NCBI GenBank assembly: GCA_902773035.1
Contig: CACYDB010000004.1
Span: 1-15,884, forward strand
DNA length: 15,884 nt
Direction: 5' to 3'
From: an uncultured Ruminococcus sp.
GTDB lineage: Bacteria > Bacillota > Clostridia > Oscillospirales > Acutalibacteraceae
Part shown: positions 6,486-14,373 of the stretch, piece by piece
Layout: each line of letters starts with the position of its first letter
Position numbering within the stretch: the first letter of the stretch is position 1
The notes under the pieces: model-generated
Databases searched by the model: none
Told to the model about the DNA's origin: nothing
The model's input: only the letters and a program-made list of their open reading frames with translations
Program-made: the position numbers and the translations under genes

Positions 6486-8240
6486 TTAATACAGAATTTC
6501 GTCGATTTTTTTGTCGATTTCCTCAATGTAAGCGTCGAACATCTCGGGCTTATCGTTGGGGATGTCGTATTTCATCTTTGTGAGCTTATCGAACAGACCT
6601 AAAGCGATAAGCTTTGAGATCGGGATTTCCTGAGCCACGACATCTTTTGAGCGGTCGTAGAGCTTGAGGATGACCTTCATCATATTCATCTGCTTTTCAA
6701 GCGGTACAAAGGTATCGTCCTTGTGGAAGGCGTTCTGCTGTAAGAAGCCTACGCGGATGACCTTTGCGGTTTCGATAACGAGCTTCTGGTCGTCGGGGAG
6801 AACGTCGGAGCCGATGAGCTTAACGATTTCCATAAGCTTGTTTTCTTCCTGGAGCAGAGCGGAGATCCTTGTTCTGTACTCGACAAATTCCTCGCCGAGC
6901 TGCTCATTGAACCACGGGTCTATATCATTGAAATACTCGCTGTAGGAGTTCATCCAGTTTATAGCCGGATAATGTCGGGCGTAGGCGAGAGCCTTGTCAA
7001 GCGCCCAGAAGCAGCGTGTAAATCTCTTTGTGTTCTGAGTTACGGGCTCGGAGAAGTCGGAGCCCTGCGGACTTACCGCGCCGATAATTGATACGGAGCC
7101 GTTGTCGCCCGAGAGCGTTTCTACGCGTCCGGCTCTCTCGTAAAACTCTGCGAGACGCGAGGGAAGATAAGCAGGGAAGCCTTCCTCAGCGGGCATTTCC
7201 TCAAGTCGTCCCGAGATCTCACGCAGAGCCTCCGCCCAACGTGAAGTAGAGTCTGCCATAATAGCTACGTCGTAGCCCATATCGCGATAATACTCCGCGA
7301 GCGTAATGCCTGTGTAGATCGAAGCCTCACGCGCCGCGACGGGCATATTTGAGGTGTTGGCGATAAGCACTGTTCTGTCGGTCATCGGTCTGTCTGACTT
7401 AGGGTCGATAAGCTGCGAGAACTCGTCGAGAACCTGAGACATCTCATTACCTCGCTCGCCGCAGCCGACGTATACGATGATATCGGCGTCGCACCATTTC
7501 GCGAGCTGATGCTGAGTCATAGTCTTACCTGTGCCGAAGCCGCCTGGGATAGCCGCTGCGCCGCCCTTGGCGATCGGGAACATTGTGTCGATTACACGCT
7601 GTCCCGTGATAAGAGGAACGCTCGTCGAGAGCCTCTGTGTTATGGGACGCGAGGTACGGATAGGCCATTGCTGGCAGAGCGTTAAGCTGTGCTCTGTTCC
7701 GTACTCGTCCTTGATCTTAACGATAGTATCAAAAAGCTTATACTCGCCGTCGGGCTTGACCTCGACTACCTCGCCTGAGAGCAGGGGAGGTACCATAAGT
7801 CTGTGCTCGATGATCTGAGTTTCGGGGAGAGTCGCGTAAATCTGACCGCCCTTGACGATGTCGCCCTCTTTGACTTTAAGAGTGACGTCCCACTCCTTCG
7901 TTTCGTCGAGAGCGTTGACCTGAGAGCCGCGGTTGATAAACGCGCCGTTCTCCTCCTCAATAGCCTTTAGCGGACGCTCGATACCGTCGAAGATGTTGTC
8001 GAGTATTCCGGGACCGAGAAGTACGTTCATCGGGTTGCCCGTACCTGTTACGGGATCGCCCGGGCGCAGTCCCGTGGTCTCCTCATATACCTGAATGGTG
8101 GTGTATTCATCGGTTACGCCGATGATCTCGCCGACGAGGTTCTCTCTGCCGACGTGAACCATTTCCATCATTTTAAAATCTGTCGGTCCCTTTACGGTGA
8201 TAACGGGGCCGTTTATTCCGAAAATTACGTTGTTGTTCAT
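6486..8240 (-). CDS. atpA: V-type ATP synthase/ATPase catalytic subunit A
   Basis: This is the catalytic ATP-binding subunit of the V1/A1 head, about 584 residues. The N-terminal barrel is followed by the roughly 90-residue non-homologous insert typical of V/A-type A subunits (about 115-205). Walker A is GGFGTGKT (236-243 counted from the upstream Met). Catalytic Glu265 lies in the GERGNE motif. Walker B is AIMADSTSRWAEALRE (Asp333), with the following SGRLEEMPAEEGFPAYLPSRLA signature. Two in-frame ATGs exist, at 8249 and 8240. The only ribosome-binding-like sequence, AAAGAG, touches the first and lies 9 bases before the second. I therefore chose 8240 (MNNNVIFGINGPV), which also matches how family members begin. 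The 8249 start remains possible. Downstream coupling to atpB is through the overlapping ribosome binding site. Confidence 0.97.
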   Translation of the reverse strand: MNNNVIFGINGPVITVKGPTDFKMMEMVHVGRENLVGEIIGVTDEYTTIQVYEETTGLRPGDPVTGTGNPMNVLLGPGILDNIFDGIERPLKAIEEENGAFINRGSQVNALDETKEWDVTLKVKEGDIVKGGQIYATLPETQIIEHRLMVPPLLSGEVVEVKPDGEYKLFDTIVKIKDEYGTEHSLTLCQQWPIRTSRPITQRLSTSVPLITGQRVIDTMFPIAKGGAAAIPGGFGTGKTMTQHQLAKWCDADIIVYVGCGERGNEMSQVLDEFSQLIDPKSDRPMTDRTVLIANTSNMPVAAREASIYTGITLAEYYRDMGYDVAIMADSTSRWAEALREISGRLEEMPAEEGFPAYLPSRLAEFYERAGRVETLSGDNGSVSIIGAVSPQGSDFSEPVTQNTKRFTRCFWALDKALAYARHYPAINWMNSYSEYFNDIDPWFNEQLGEEFVEYRTRISALLQEENKLMEIVKLIGSDVLPDDQKLVIETAKVIRVGFLQQNAFHKDDTFVPLEKQMNMMKVILKLYDRSKDVVAQEIPISKLIALGLFDKLTKMKYDIPNDKPEMFDAYIEEIDKKIDEILY

Positions 8241-8266
8241 GGTAATCATCTCTTTATGCTAAAAGT

Positions 8267-8851
8267 TTACAGCTTTAAATCCGCGCTGTTGACAAAACGC
8301 TTTTTCTCTTCCTCAAGCTTGGAGTCGAGCGTATTGTCGGCGACGATTTTTTTCGCGGGGCAGTATGCTCTGAGTCCTCCGAGGCGGATGGTGACGTCCT
8401 CTTTTATTTCTGTATCAGAATTAAAAACAGACTTTATCTCATCCGCGAAGCCCATATCGGCGGGCTTGAGGGAGATTACGCAGCTCTCGGTCGTAAAGAG
8501 CTGAGCGATTTCCTCGGCGTAGGAAAGAAGCTTATCCTTGTATTCGGGACTGCCCGCGAAGTCAAGGAGCTTTTCTTCGGCGCGTCTGAAAATCTCGTCG
8601 GTCATCTCGCCGCGCTTTTTGAAGATTTTGCCCTGAGCCTCAAGATTCTTTACGGCGTATTCGCTCGTGACCTTTGAGGTTGAGGAGGAGAGGAGCTTTT
8701 TGACATAGCGGTCGGCGTCAGCTTTGCCTTGTATCTCCGCTTTTTTGACAGCTTCCTCCTTATTAGCGCGCGCCTCATCCATAACCGAGCGGCGTTCCTT
8801 TTCGCTGTATTCCTTTATCGCGTTTAAAAACTTACTTGTTTTATCACTCAT
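8267..8851 (-). CDS. atpE: V-type ATP synthase/ATPase subunit E (peripheral stalk)
   Basis: Subunit E pairs with the small G/H coiled-coil subunit to form the peripheral stalk that holds the A3B3 head against rotation. The 194-residue product has a long, charged, Lys/Glu/Ala-rich helical N-terminal half (about 1-105) and a globular alpha/beta C-terminal half (about 110-185). The latter contains the Gly-Gly turn followed by a VADNTLDSKLEE segment typical of the family, where a DNT(F/L) element precedes the last helix. Identification rests on this layout and on its place between atpF and atpA. The ribosome binding site is weak (AAAGG). The intergenic gap from atpF is 13 bp. Confidence 0.88.
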   Translation of the reverse strand: MSDKTSKFLNAIKEYSEKERRSVMDEARANKEEAVKKAEIQGKADADRYVKKLLSSSTSKVTSEYAVKNLEAQGKIFKKRGEMTDEIFRRAEEKLLDFAGSPEYKDKLLSYAEEIAQLFTTESCVISLKPADMGFADEIKSVFNSDTEIKEDVTIRLGGLRAYCPAKKIVADNTLDSKLEEEKKRFVNSADLKL

Positions 8852-8864
8852 AATAGCTGCCTTT

Positions 8865-9173
8865 CTATAGCTTTACACCGATTGCTTCCTGAACGTATCT
8901 TGTGATACTGTCGGCGGTTCTTCCGTTACCGTGACGGTCGGGAATCTCGACGATAAGCGGACGCTTGCGGTGAAGCTTCAAGTCATATACGAGCTCGGGA
9001 CATTTTGAGACGAGGGTCTCGGTCATAAGCACGACGGCGATTTCGGGATTGTCCATCGCCTTTTGAAGTTCTTCTCTGATATGCTTGTCGGAGTGAACTA
9101 CAACGCCCTCGATGCCCGCGAGTCTCATACCCATCTGGGTATCGACATTGTCGCTGATCAAGAAGTATTTCAT
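8865..9173 (-). CDS. atpF: V-type ATP synthase/ATPase subunit F
   Basis: Subunit F is a small Rossmann-like protein that binds subunit D in the central rotor of V/A-type ATPases. The 102-residue product begins MKYFLISDN, then MRLAGIEGVVV, a typical F-subunit start. Strand-helix alternation follows (IAVVLMTETLVSK, RPLIVEIPDRHG), with a final amphipathic helix ending SITRYVQEAIGVKL. A longer frame reaching 9242 exists, but it would overlap the end of atpK with unrelated sequence; the conserved part starts at the ATG 9171-9173, four bases after the atpK stop. No purine-rich ribosome binding site is visible before this ATG. Translation is probably coupled to termination of atpK, which would also limit F relative to the multi-copy K subunit. 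Confidence 0.9.
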   Translation of the reverse strand: MKYFLISDNVDTQMGMRLAGIEGVVVHSDKHIREELQKAMDNPEIAVVLMTETLVSKCPELVYDLKLHRKRPLIVEIPDRHGNGRTADSITRYVQEAIGVKL

Positions 9174-9177
9174 AATA

Positions 9178-9606
9178 TCAGCCGTTGAGAATAAGGATAG
9201 AAATAAGCATACCGTAAAGCGCGATACCTTCTCCGAGAGCAACGAAGATGATAGCCTTACCGAAGTTCTTGGGATCCTCAGCCGCCGCGCCGATAGCCGC
9301 GGGAGCGCCGTGACCTACCGCGATACCGCCGCCGATGCAGGCGATACCTGTTGAGAGCCCCGCGCCGAGATACTGGAGACCCTTTGCCATAGGCTCAAGG
9401 CTCTGAACAGCGGGATCAGCGCCTGCCGCGTTAGCGACGATAGGGCATACAAGACAGAACGCGAGTACCGCGCCGAAGCTTACGAGCTGAGTGAGCATTG
9501 AGCGCTTCACGTTTTTCTTTTTATTGAACGAACGGGTTACAAGTACTACTGAAAGTACAAGGAATGCTACGGGAATTGCAAGTAAAAGAGCGTTTAAAAA
9601 GTTCAT
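9178..9606 (-). CDS. atpK: V-type ATP synthase/ATPase subunit K (membrane rotor ring, c-like)
   Basis: This 142-residue proteolipid forms the ion-translocating ring. Residues 77-140 are a standard c-type hairpin: a Gly-rich helix (GAGLSTGIACIGGGIAVG), an EDP loop, then a helix with the ion-carrying Glu126 in ALGEGIALYG. In front is an extra segment with one helix (about 3-24), a basic loop (KKKNVKR), and a second helix (41-60) ending VANAAG. This extra part has no Gly-rich c-type pattern and no acidic residue, so there is one ion site per chain. The second helix ends like a signal-peptidase site. The position equivalent to the Gln of well-known sodium-type rings is Val here, and the residue after the Glu is Gly. 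This slightly favours protons as coupling ion, but cannot settle it. A strong GGAGG ribosome binding site precedes the ATG. Confidence 0.93.
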   Translation of the reverse strand: MNFLNALLLAIPVAFLVLSVVLVTRSFNKKKNVKRSMLTQLVSFGAVLAFCLVCPIVANAAGADPAVQSLEPMAKGLQYLGAGLSTGIACIGGGIAVGHGAPAAIGAAAEDPKNFGKAIIFVALGEGIALYGMLISILILNG

Positions 9607-9623
9607 AATTGACCTCCAAAAAA

Positions 9624-11567
9624 TTAATTTCTGATAAGATTTAATCTGACAGGCTCATAAGGTCTGCCTTCACCTGAATAGAAGCGGCTGAACATCTCGT
9701 AATACTCAAGTCTGAGAACCTGGATACATACGAGAAGCGCTTCCAGCACGCATACAAGCGCGTTGCCGAAAACTACAACCGGATAATAACCTACTCCGCC
9801 GACTGTTTCGGCGAGGGTAAACACAACCTGCATCATACCCGCGTGGACGAGTACGAACGCCGCCACACGAAGAAAGCTCATTGTGTTGGAAACATAGCTT
9901 AAAAGCACTTCGATGCTCTCGAAGATATTTTCGAGAATAAATCCGCCGACGCTCTCGGGCTTCCAGTCGGGATTGCCGTCAACGAGCTTTCCGAGCGGTT
10001 CTCTGCAAAATACGAGCACGAAGCATATACAGATGACGATGATGTAGGGAACGGAGTACAGGTTTACGTTGAATAACATAAGACCCCCAAGTCCCGCGAC
10101 GTTCATTCCGTAGAACAACAGTCCCGCCACACCGCTTGTGTCAAACAGCATCTTGCCGTAATTGCCTTGTCTGAAAGAGGTGTAGATGTTGAGCATCATC
10201 GCTACGCACAGCAGCGCCATTCCCAAGCCTACCGCGATCAGCAGGATCTTGCTTATGAACACGGGCGACATAACCTCGATCGGCTTTTCTTCCATATGGA
10301 GTATGCCCTTGTAGAACCAGTCCATAGCGTTTTCATAGCCGAATACAGAGCCGTACAGCGCTCCGAAAACCATACCCGAGATTCCGCACGGCACGAGTAT
10401 CTTGCCGATAGCCATCCGCCTCGCGAACCACATCACAAGTCCAGCGATTGCTACGCAGAAGCCGTGTCCGACGTCGCCGAACATTATGCCGAACAGCAGA
10501 ACGTACGTAAAGGCGATGAAGTTTGTCGGATCGATCTCCTTGTATTTGGGCACGCCGTACATTTCCGTGTAGAACTGGAACGGACGTGTAAGGAAACAGT
10601 TTTTGAGCTTGACGGGAGGGGAGAGCTTTAGCTCATCCTTGGCGTTCGACATACTTACCTCGACGCTCTTGAATTTTTCAAGACGCTTTTTCAGAGGCTC
10701 CGACGCCTTCTCGGATACCCAGCCTGTCAGACAGAAGCTGTCGCCTCTCTGCATAGCGTGGGTTTTGATTGAGATAAAGAGGTTTATCTCAGCGGCTTTA
10801 GTGTAGTAGCTGAGAATTTTCTTTCTCTTTTCCTCAACGTAGTTATTTATTTTTTCTTCCAGCTCGTCAAGCTCCTCCTGAAGCTTGACTACGTCTGATT
10901 TAAGTCTGCGGTAGAGCTCGGCGGGAGTGACCTCCATACTGCCGAAGGAGCTTTTCTCAAAGAACAGTCGGGCGAAGGTCCTCTCCGCTTTGTCGTACAT
11001 CGTCAGCGGTACGAAGTACGCGCACCAGATATATCTGCCTTCCTCCTGACAGGTGAAGAACTCAAGGTAGTCGATGTTGTAGTTCTCGGTGCCGAGCTTA
11101 GCGACGCTTTCCTTCGGCATTCTTCCGAAAACCGCCCTGACGTACTCCATCTCGAGCAGCTCCTCGATGTTGGTGTCGATCGACATAAAGTGGCTGGCTT
11201 CCTCACGGGCTCGCTTACATTCGTTGTACTCGTCCCGAAGCTTCTTACGCTTTTCCGTAAGAGTCTCCGCTTTTTTGAGCAGTCGTTTTGAGAAGTCGTC
11301 GATCGTCTCAAAGTCGGGGTTGAATTTCTTTTTTGTGCGAATATACTCAGGCTCGATCCCGAGCTCCTTCATAGCGTTGCCGATTCTCGTGACAGGCTCG
11401 GAATACCTTGAGCTTGTCGTGACCCTGCTGAAGCCCTTTGTGTCCGAGAAAAAGTTGCCGACTTCGTCGGGGTGGAAGGCTTTTGACCTTCCCAGAGTCA
11501 ACACCACTTCATCAAGCGTGCTTATGTGCCCGATGATACTGAAGACTTTGATGTTTTCAACACTCAA
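9624..11567 (-). CDS. atpI: V-type ATP synthase/ATPase subunit I (membrane stator, a-like)
   Basis: This is the stator subunit that carries the ion half-channels against the K ring. The 647-residue product has a cytoplasmic N-terminal half with long coiled-coil stretches (about 85-125 and 215-260) and a C-terminal half of about seven to eight membrane helices from residue 349 on. Hallmarks include DPTNF then FGIMFGDVGHG (347-369). The channel helix SNTMSFLRVAAFVLVHAGM carries the essential Arg567, and a later helix holds IQVLRLEYYEMFSRFY (about 615-630). The only in-frame start compatible with the family is a TTG at 11565-11567, placed 9 bases after a strong GGAGG; an in-frame stop lies just upstream. 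The nearby ATG at 11572-11574 is out of frame. A small hairpin precedes the ribosome binding site. Confidence 0.95.
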   Translation of the reverse strand: MSVENIKVFSIIGHISTLDEVVLTLGRSKAFHPDEVGNFFSDTKGFSRVTTSSRYSEPVTRIGNAMKELGIEPEYIRTKKKFNPDFETIDDFSKRLLKKAETLTEKRKKLRDEYNECKRAREEASHFMSIDTNIEELLEMEYVRAVFGRMPKESVAKLGTENYNIDYLEFFTCQEEGRYIWCAYFVPLTMYDKAERTFARLFFEKSSFGSMEVTPAELYRRLKSDVVKLQEELDELEEKINNYVEEKRKKILSYYTKAAEINLFISIKTHAMQRGDSFCLTGWVSEKASEPLKKRLEKFKSVEVSMSNAKDELKLSPPVKLKNCFLTRPFQFYTEMYGVPKYKEIDPTNFIAFTYVLLFGIMFGDVGHGFCVAIAGLVMWFARRMAIGKILVPCGISGMVFGALYGSVFGYENAMDWFYKGILHMEEKPIEVMSPVFISKILLIAVGLGMALLCVAMMLNIYTSFRQGNYGKMLFDTSGVAGLLFYGMNVAGLGGLMLFNVNLYSVPYIIVICICFVLVFCREPLGKLVDGNPDWKPESVGGFILENIFESIEVLLSYVSNTMSFLRVAAFVLVHAGMMQVVFTLAETVGGVGYYPVVVFGNALVCVLEALLVCIQVLRLEYYEMFSRFYSGEGRPYEPVRLNLIRN

Positions 11568-11586
11568 TACACATTACCTCCTTTGC

Positions 11587-11604
11587 GCTTATCGGTTGAT
11601 AAGC
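11587..11604 (-). promoter_or_regulatory. Intercistronic hairpin just upstream of the subunit I ribosome binding site
   Basis: On the transcribed strand a perfect 7-bp stem (GCTTATC with GATAAGC) closes an AACC loop. It ends two bases before the AAAGGAGG ribosome binding site (11577-11584) of atpI, in the 46-bp gap after atpC. No T run follows, so it is not a terminator. It may affect mRNA processing or access to the TTG start. Function is inferred from position only. Confidence 0.45.
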
Positions 11605-11613
11605 AGTGGTTAA

Positions 11614-12645
11614 TTAATATATAAGCAATGGTTCTATTTTACTTTTGTCAATGTTGTATCTCGCGCCCTCGATAATACATATGAGGTTGTGGAGTTCAAT
11701 TTCGCACAGCAGTATGTACGACATCATAACGGTCACGGGACTGTCGGAGAAGTACATATTATGCCGCGCTTTCCTGAACTCGATGATACGCGGCAGCTCT
11801 CCTGTTGTCGCGTACTCGACCTTTGAGATAAGCTTGCCTACGCGCGTTCTCTGCATAATCCTGAACACCTCGGCAGAGCTTTCCGCGTTGCACATCTCCA
11901 GCATAACCTTTGGTCTTATACTGCCGAAGGGGAGGAGATACTTGAACACGGTCGCGCCGTCGGCGAAATAATACTTCTTTAAACGAATTATATTGGTAAA
12001 ATTCCTGTAGTCGATTATTGTATTGAAAAGGTCTGTGAGCTCCTCGCGCTCAGAGGCGTCGGTCTTTTCGATAGCCTCAAACAGCTCCGCGCAGAGCTTG
12101 ACGTAGAGCTTGTTCTCTATCTCGGCGACGGGAATGGGACGGATGTCGGTGGGGTACTCGCGGAGGATTGAGCCAAAGTGGGATTTCCTCATCGCGAACA
12201 CAAACTCCTCGAAGTTCACAACATCTGCAAGCGCGTTGAGGTCGATTTTTACCTTCTTGGCAATATGGGGAGGGAGGGTGAAGTTGTAGTGCTCCTCCTC
12301 GCTTTCGGCTGAGTTGAGGCGAGTGAGGAATTTTACGATCTCGTCAACCTCGTTTTTATGAGCGAGAAACTGAGAGAAATCCTCTCCCGTATCGTGCTCG
12401 TAGCGGCTGAGGATCTCAAACTCGGAGTTTACATACTGGCGCAGAAGGTTCTCGAACAATCCGCGGCGTATGCCTCTTTCGTTCGCCTCGCCGAACGCGT
12501 TAATGTAATGTGTATTCGATTTTAGGTATGCCATAACATCTGAGATACTTCCGCAGTCGAGGAGAGCCTTGTAGTCCTTCTCGGTAAGGCGTTTTCCGAA
12601 CTTCGCCTTAACGCGCGTAAGTACCGCGTAGCTTGCATTTGACAT
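11614..12645 (-). CDS. atpC: V-type ATP synthase/ATPase subunit C (d-like, rotor-ring adaptor)
   Basis: Subunit C (equivalent to eukaryotic subunit d) is the funnel-shaped adaptor between the central shaft (D/F) and the K ring. The 343-residue product is all-helical with the usual family length. It has a typical start (SNASYAVLTRVKAKFGKRLTEKDYKALLDC) and conserved segments such as YRNFTNIIRLKKYYF (about 213-227) and an end with CIIEGARYNIDKSKI, the position where family members read RIIAxGK or IxxGxR. It lies between the G/H and I subunits, as in other bacterial V-type operons. A ribosome binding site (AGAGGTGA) precedes the ATG, 14 bp after the upstream stop. Confidence 0.9.
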   Translation of the reverse strand: MSNASYAVLTRVKAKFGKRLTEKDYKALLDCGSISDVMAYLKSNTHYINAFGEANERGIRRGLFENLLRQYVNSEFEILSRYEHDTGEDFSQFLAHKNEVDEIVKFLTRLNSAESEEEHYNFTLPPHIAKKVKIDLNALADVVNFEEFVFAMRKSHFGSILREYPTDIRPIPVAEIENKLYVKLCAELFEAIEKTDASEREELTDLFNTIIDYRNFTNIIRLKKYYFADGATVFKYLLPFGSIRPKVMLEMCNAESSAEVFRIMQRTRVGKLISKVEYATTGELPRIIEFRKARHNMYFSDSPVTVMMSYILLCEIELHNLICIIEGARYNIDKSKIEPLLIY

Positions 12646-12659
12646 AAAGTCACCTCTGC

Positions 12660-12968
12660 TTACTTCAAAACGTTCGCGACAATCTCGTCAACCCATTTAT
12701 CAGCGTTTTCGTCGAATTTTTTCTGAAGCTTCTTTTGTGAAGCCTTACGCTTTTCTTCATTCTTTTCAAAGGTTTTTTTGCTGCTTTCCTCAACCTTTTT
12801 ACGCTCAGCCTCGGCTTCTTCCTCAGCCTGAGCCATATATTTGTCGTGGATCTTCTTGACCTCGTCCTCGATTTCCTTTTCAAGCTCAAGCTTCTGTTTC
12901 TTGGTTTCTTCGCTGTACTGTTTTGCCTGATTATCAATGTCAACCAGTTTTTTGATAATATCCTGCAT
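12660..12968 (-). CDS. atpH: V-type ATP synthase/ATPase subunit G/H (peripheral-stalk coiled coil)
   Basis: This 102-residue, extremely charged, Lys/Glu/Ala-rich protein is predicted to be one continuous coiled coil, with no hydrophobic core domain or membrane segment. The first gene of bacterial V-type operons normally encodes the small G/H subunit (NtpF in Enterococcus), which wraps around subunit E to make the peripheral stalk. Composition, length and position all fit. Sequence conservation in this family is low, so the call leans on context. A clear AAGGAGG ribosome binding site lies before the ATG. It starts 31 bp after the UPF0210 gene, with no visible terminator between them and no convincing promoter of its own. 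Confidence 0.82.
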   Translation of the reverse strand: MQDIIKKLVDIDNQAKQYSEETKKQKLELEKEIEDEVKKIHDKYMAQAEEEAEAERKKVEESSKKTFEKNEEKRKASQKKLQKKFDENADKWVDEIVANVLK

Positions 12969-12999
12969 TATTTACAGCCTCCTTGCGATATATTTTAAA

Positions 13000-14361
13000 T
13001 CAGTTTTTAAGTGACTGGAGCGGGGCGGGAAGTCTGCCGCCTCGGTTAATGAATACGGACGGATCGCCGTTTCTGACGGGCATTACGGGGCCTGTTCCGA
13101 GAAGTCCGCCGAAGCTTAACTCGTCGCCCGCCTTTTTGTTGATCGCGGGGATAAGTCTGACGGCGGTGGTCTTTGAGTTGACCATACCGATAGCCGCCTC
13201 GTCGGCGATGATAGCGGAGATCGTCTCGGCGGTGATATCGCCCGGTACGACGATCATATCAAGTCCGACTGAGCAAACGGCTGTCATACTCTCGAGCTTT
13301 GTGATGTCGAGCGAGCCGTTCTTAGCCGCTGCTATCATACCCGCGTCCTCTGAAACGGGGATGAACGCTCCGCTTAATCCGCCTACGTGGGATGAAGCCA
13401 TAACGCCGCCCTTCTTGACCGCGTCATTGAGCAGCGCCAGAGCGGCGGTGGTGCCGTGACAGCCGCAGCTTTCGAGTCCCATTTCCTCGAGGATATAGGC
13501 TACACTGTCGCCGACCGCGGGGGTGGGAGCGAGTGAGAGGTCTACGATCCCGAAGGGAACGCAGAGTCTTTTTGAGGCTTCCCTCGCCACGAGCTGTCCC
13601 ATTCGTGTGATCTTGAACGCCGTTTTCTTGATCATTTCGGCGATTTCGTCAATGCTTTTATCCTTGCCCGTCTTTGCGAGAGCCGCTCTGACAACTCCCG
13701 GTCCCGATACGCCGACGTTGATTACGCAGTCGGCTTCTCCTACGCCGTGGAAGGCGCCCGCCATAAACGGATTGTCCTCGGGAGCGTTGCAAAATACTAC
13801 GAGCTTTGCCGCGCCTATGCAGTCGCGGTCAGCGGTTCTCTCGGCGGTTTCGCGGACGATCTTGCCCATCATTTTGACGGCGTCCATATTGAGTCCCGCC
13901 TTTGTGGAGCCGATGTTTACCGAGGAGCACACCCTCTCGGTGATGTCAAGCGCCTCGGGGATACTGTCGATAACCGCGTAGTCGCCCGCTGAAAAGCCCT
14001 TTTGTACAAGAGCCGAGTATCCGCCGATAAAGTTGACTCCCAGCTCAAACGCCGCCTTGTCGAGAGCCTGAGCGAACTTTACTACGTTTCTGCTCTGGCA
14101 GGGAGCGGCAATCATTCCGATAGGGCTGACGGAAATACGCTTGTTTATAATCGGAATACCGTACTCACGCTCGATATCCTCGCCCGTTTTGACGAGATCC
14201 TGAGCGTAACGGCAGACCTTATCGTAAACCCTGACGCTCGCCTTGTCGATATCCTCGTCCATACAGTCGAGCAGGGAAATGCCCATTGTTATGGTGCGGA
14301 CGTCGAGGTTTTCGTTGTCTATCATATTTATGGTTTCTAAAATATCTCTGGTTTCAAGCAT
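13000..14361 (-). CDS. UPF0210 (DUF711, PFL-like fold) protein
   Basis: This 453-residue cytoplasmic protein belongs to the UPF0210/DUF711 family, often labelled PFL family protein because its fold resembles pyruvate formate-lyase and anaerobic ribonucleotide reductase barrels. Biochemical role is, to my knowledge, not established. Seen here are ISVSPIGMIAAPC (about 76-88), VNIGSTKAGLNMDAVK, a Gly-rich VINVGVSGPGVVRAAL, LSLAPTPAVGDSVA, a CGCHGTTAALALLNDA segment (about 302-317), SSHVGGLSGAFIPVSED, and a C-terminal NRGGRLPAP near 438-446. Length is normal for the family. It follows an ACT-domain gene by 12 bp with a GGAGGT ribosome binding site. This pairing is widespread in bacteria and archaea and suggests that the ACT protein senses a ligand for it. 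The V-type ATPase operon follows 31 bp downstream. Confidence 0.9.
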   Translation of the reverse strand: MLETRDILETINMIDNENLDVRTITMGISLLDCMDEDIDKASVRVYDKVCRYAQDLVKTGEDIEREYGIPIINKRISVSPIGMIAAPCQSRNVVKFAQALDKAAFELGVNFIGGYSALVQKGFSAGDYAVIDSIPEALDITERVCSSVNIGSTKAGLNMDAVKMMGKIVRETAERTADRDCIGAAKLVVFCNAPEDNPFMAGAFHGVGEADCVINVGVSGPGVVRAALAKTGKDKSIDEIAEMIKKTAFKITRMGQLVAREASKRLCVPFGIVDLSLAPTPAVGDSVAYILEEMGLESCGCHGTTAALALLNDAVKKGGVMASSHVGGLSGAFIPVSEDAGMIAAAKNGSLDITKLESMTAVCSVGLDMIVVPGDITAETISAIIADEAAIGMVNSKTTAVRLIPAINKKAGDELSFGGLLGTGPVMPVRNGDPSVFINRGGRLPAPLQSLKN

Positions 14362-14373
14362 AACGAACCTCCG

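Noticed and set aside
9174..9242. Longer N-terminus for subunit F starting at 9242
   Set aside because: The extra 23 residues overlap the conserved C-terminal helix of subunit K and match nothing in F subunits; the family start is at 9173.
10167..10631. 154-codon plus-strand frame inside atpI
   Set aside because: It is a shadow of the well-conserved membrane domain of subunit I; composition (His/Arg/Glu-rich without structure) is typical of an antisense frame.
11572..11574. ATG just after the atpI ribosome binding site as the atpI start
   Set aside because: It is out of frame with subunit I and stops after five codons; spacing from GGAGG is only two bases, while the in-frame TTG is at nine.
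12969..12999. Independent promoter or terminator between the UPF0210 gene and atpH
   Set aside because: A TAAAAT hexamer is present but has no -35 partner, and no hairpin followed by a T run is visible.
13523..13981. 152-codon plus-strand frame inside the UPF0210 gene
   Set aside because: It is antisense to strongly conserved UPF0210 motifs and has no ribosome binding site or known domain.
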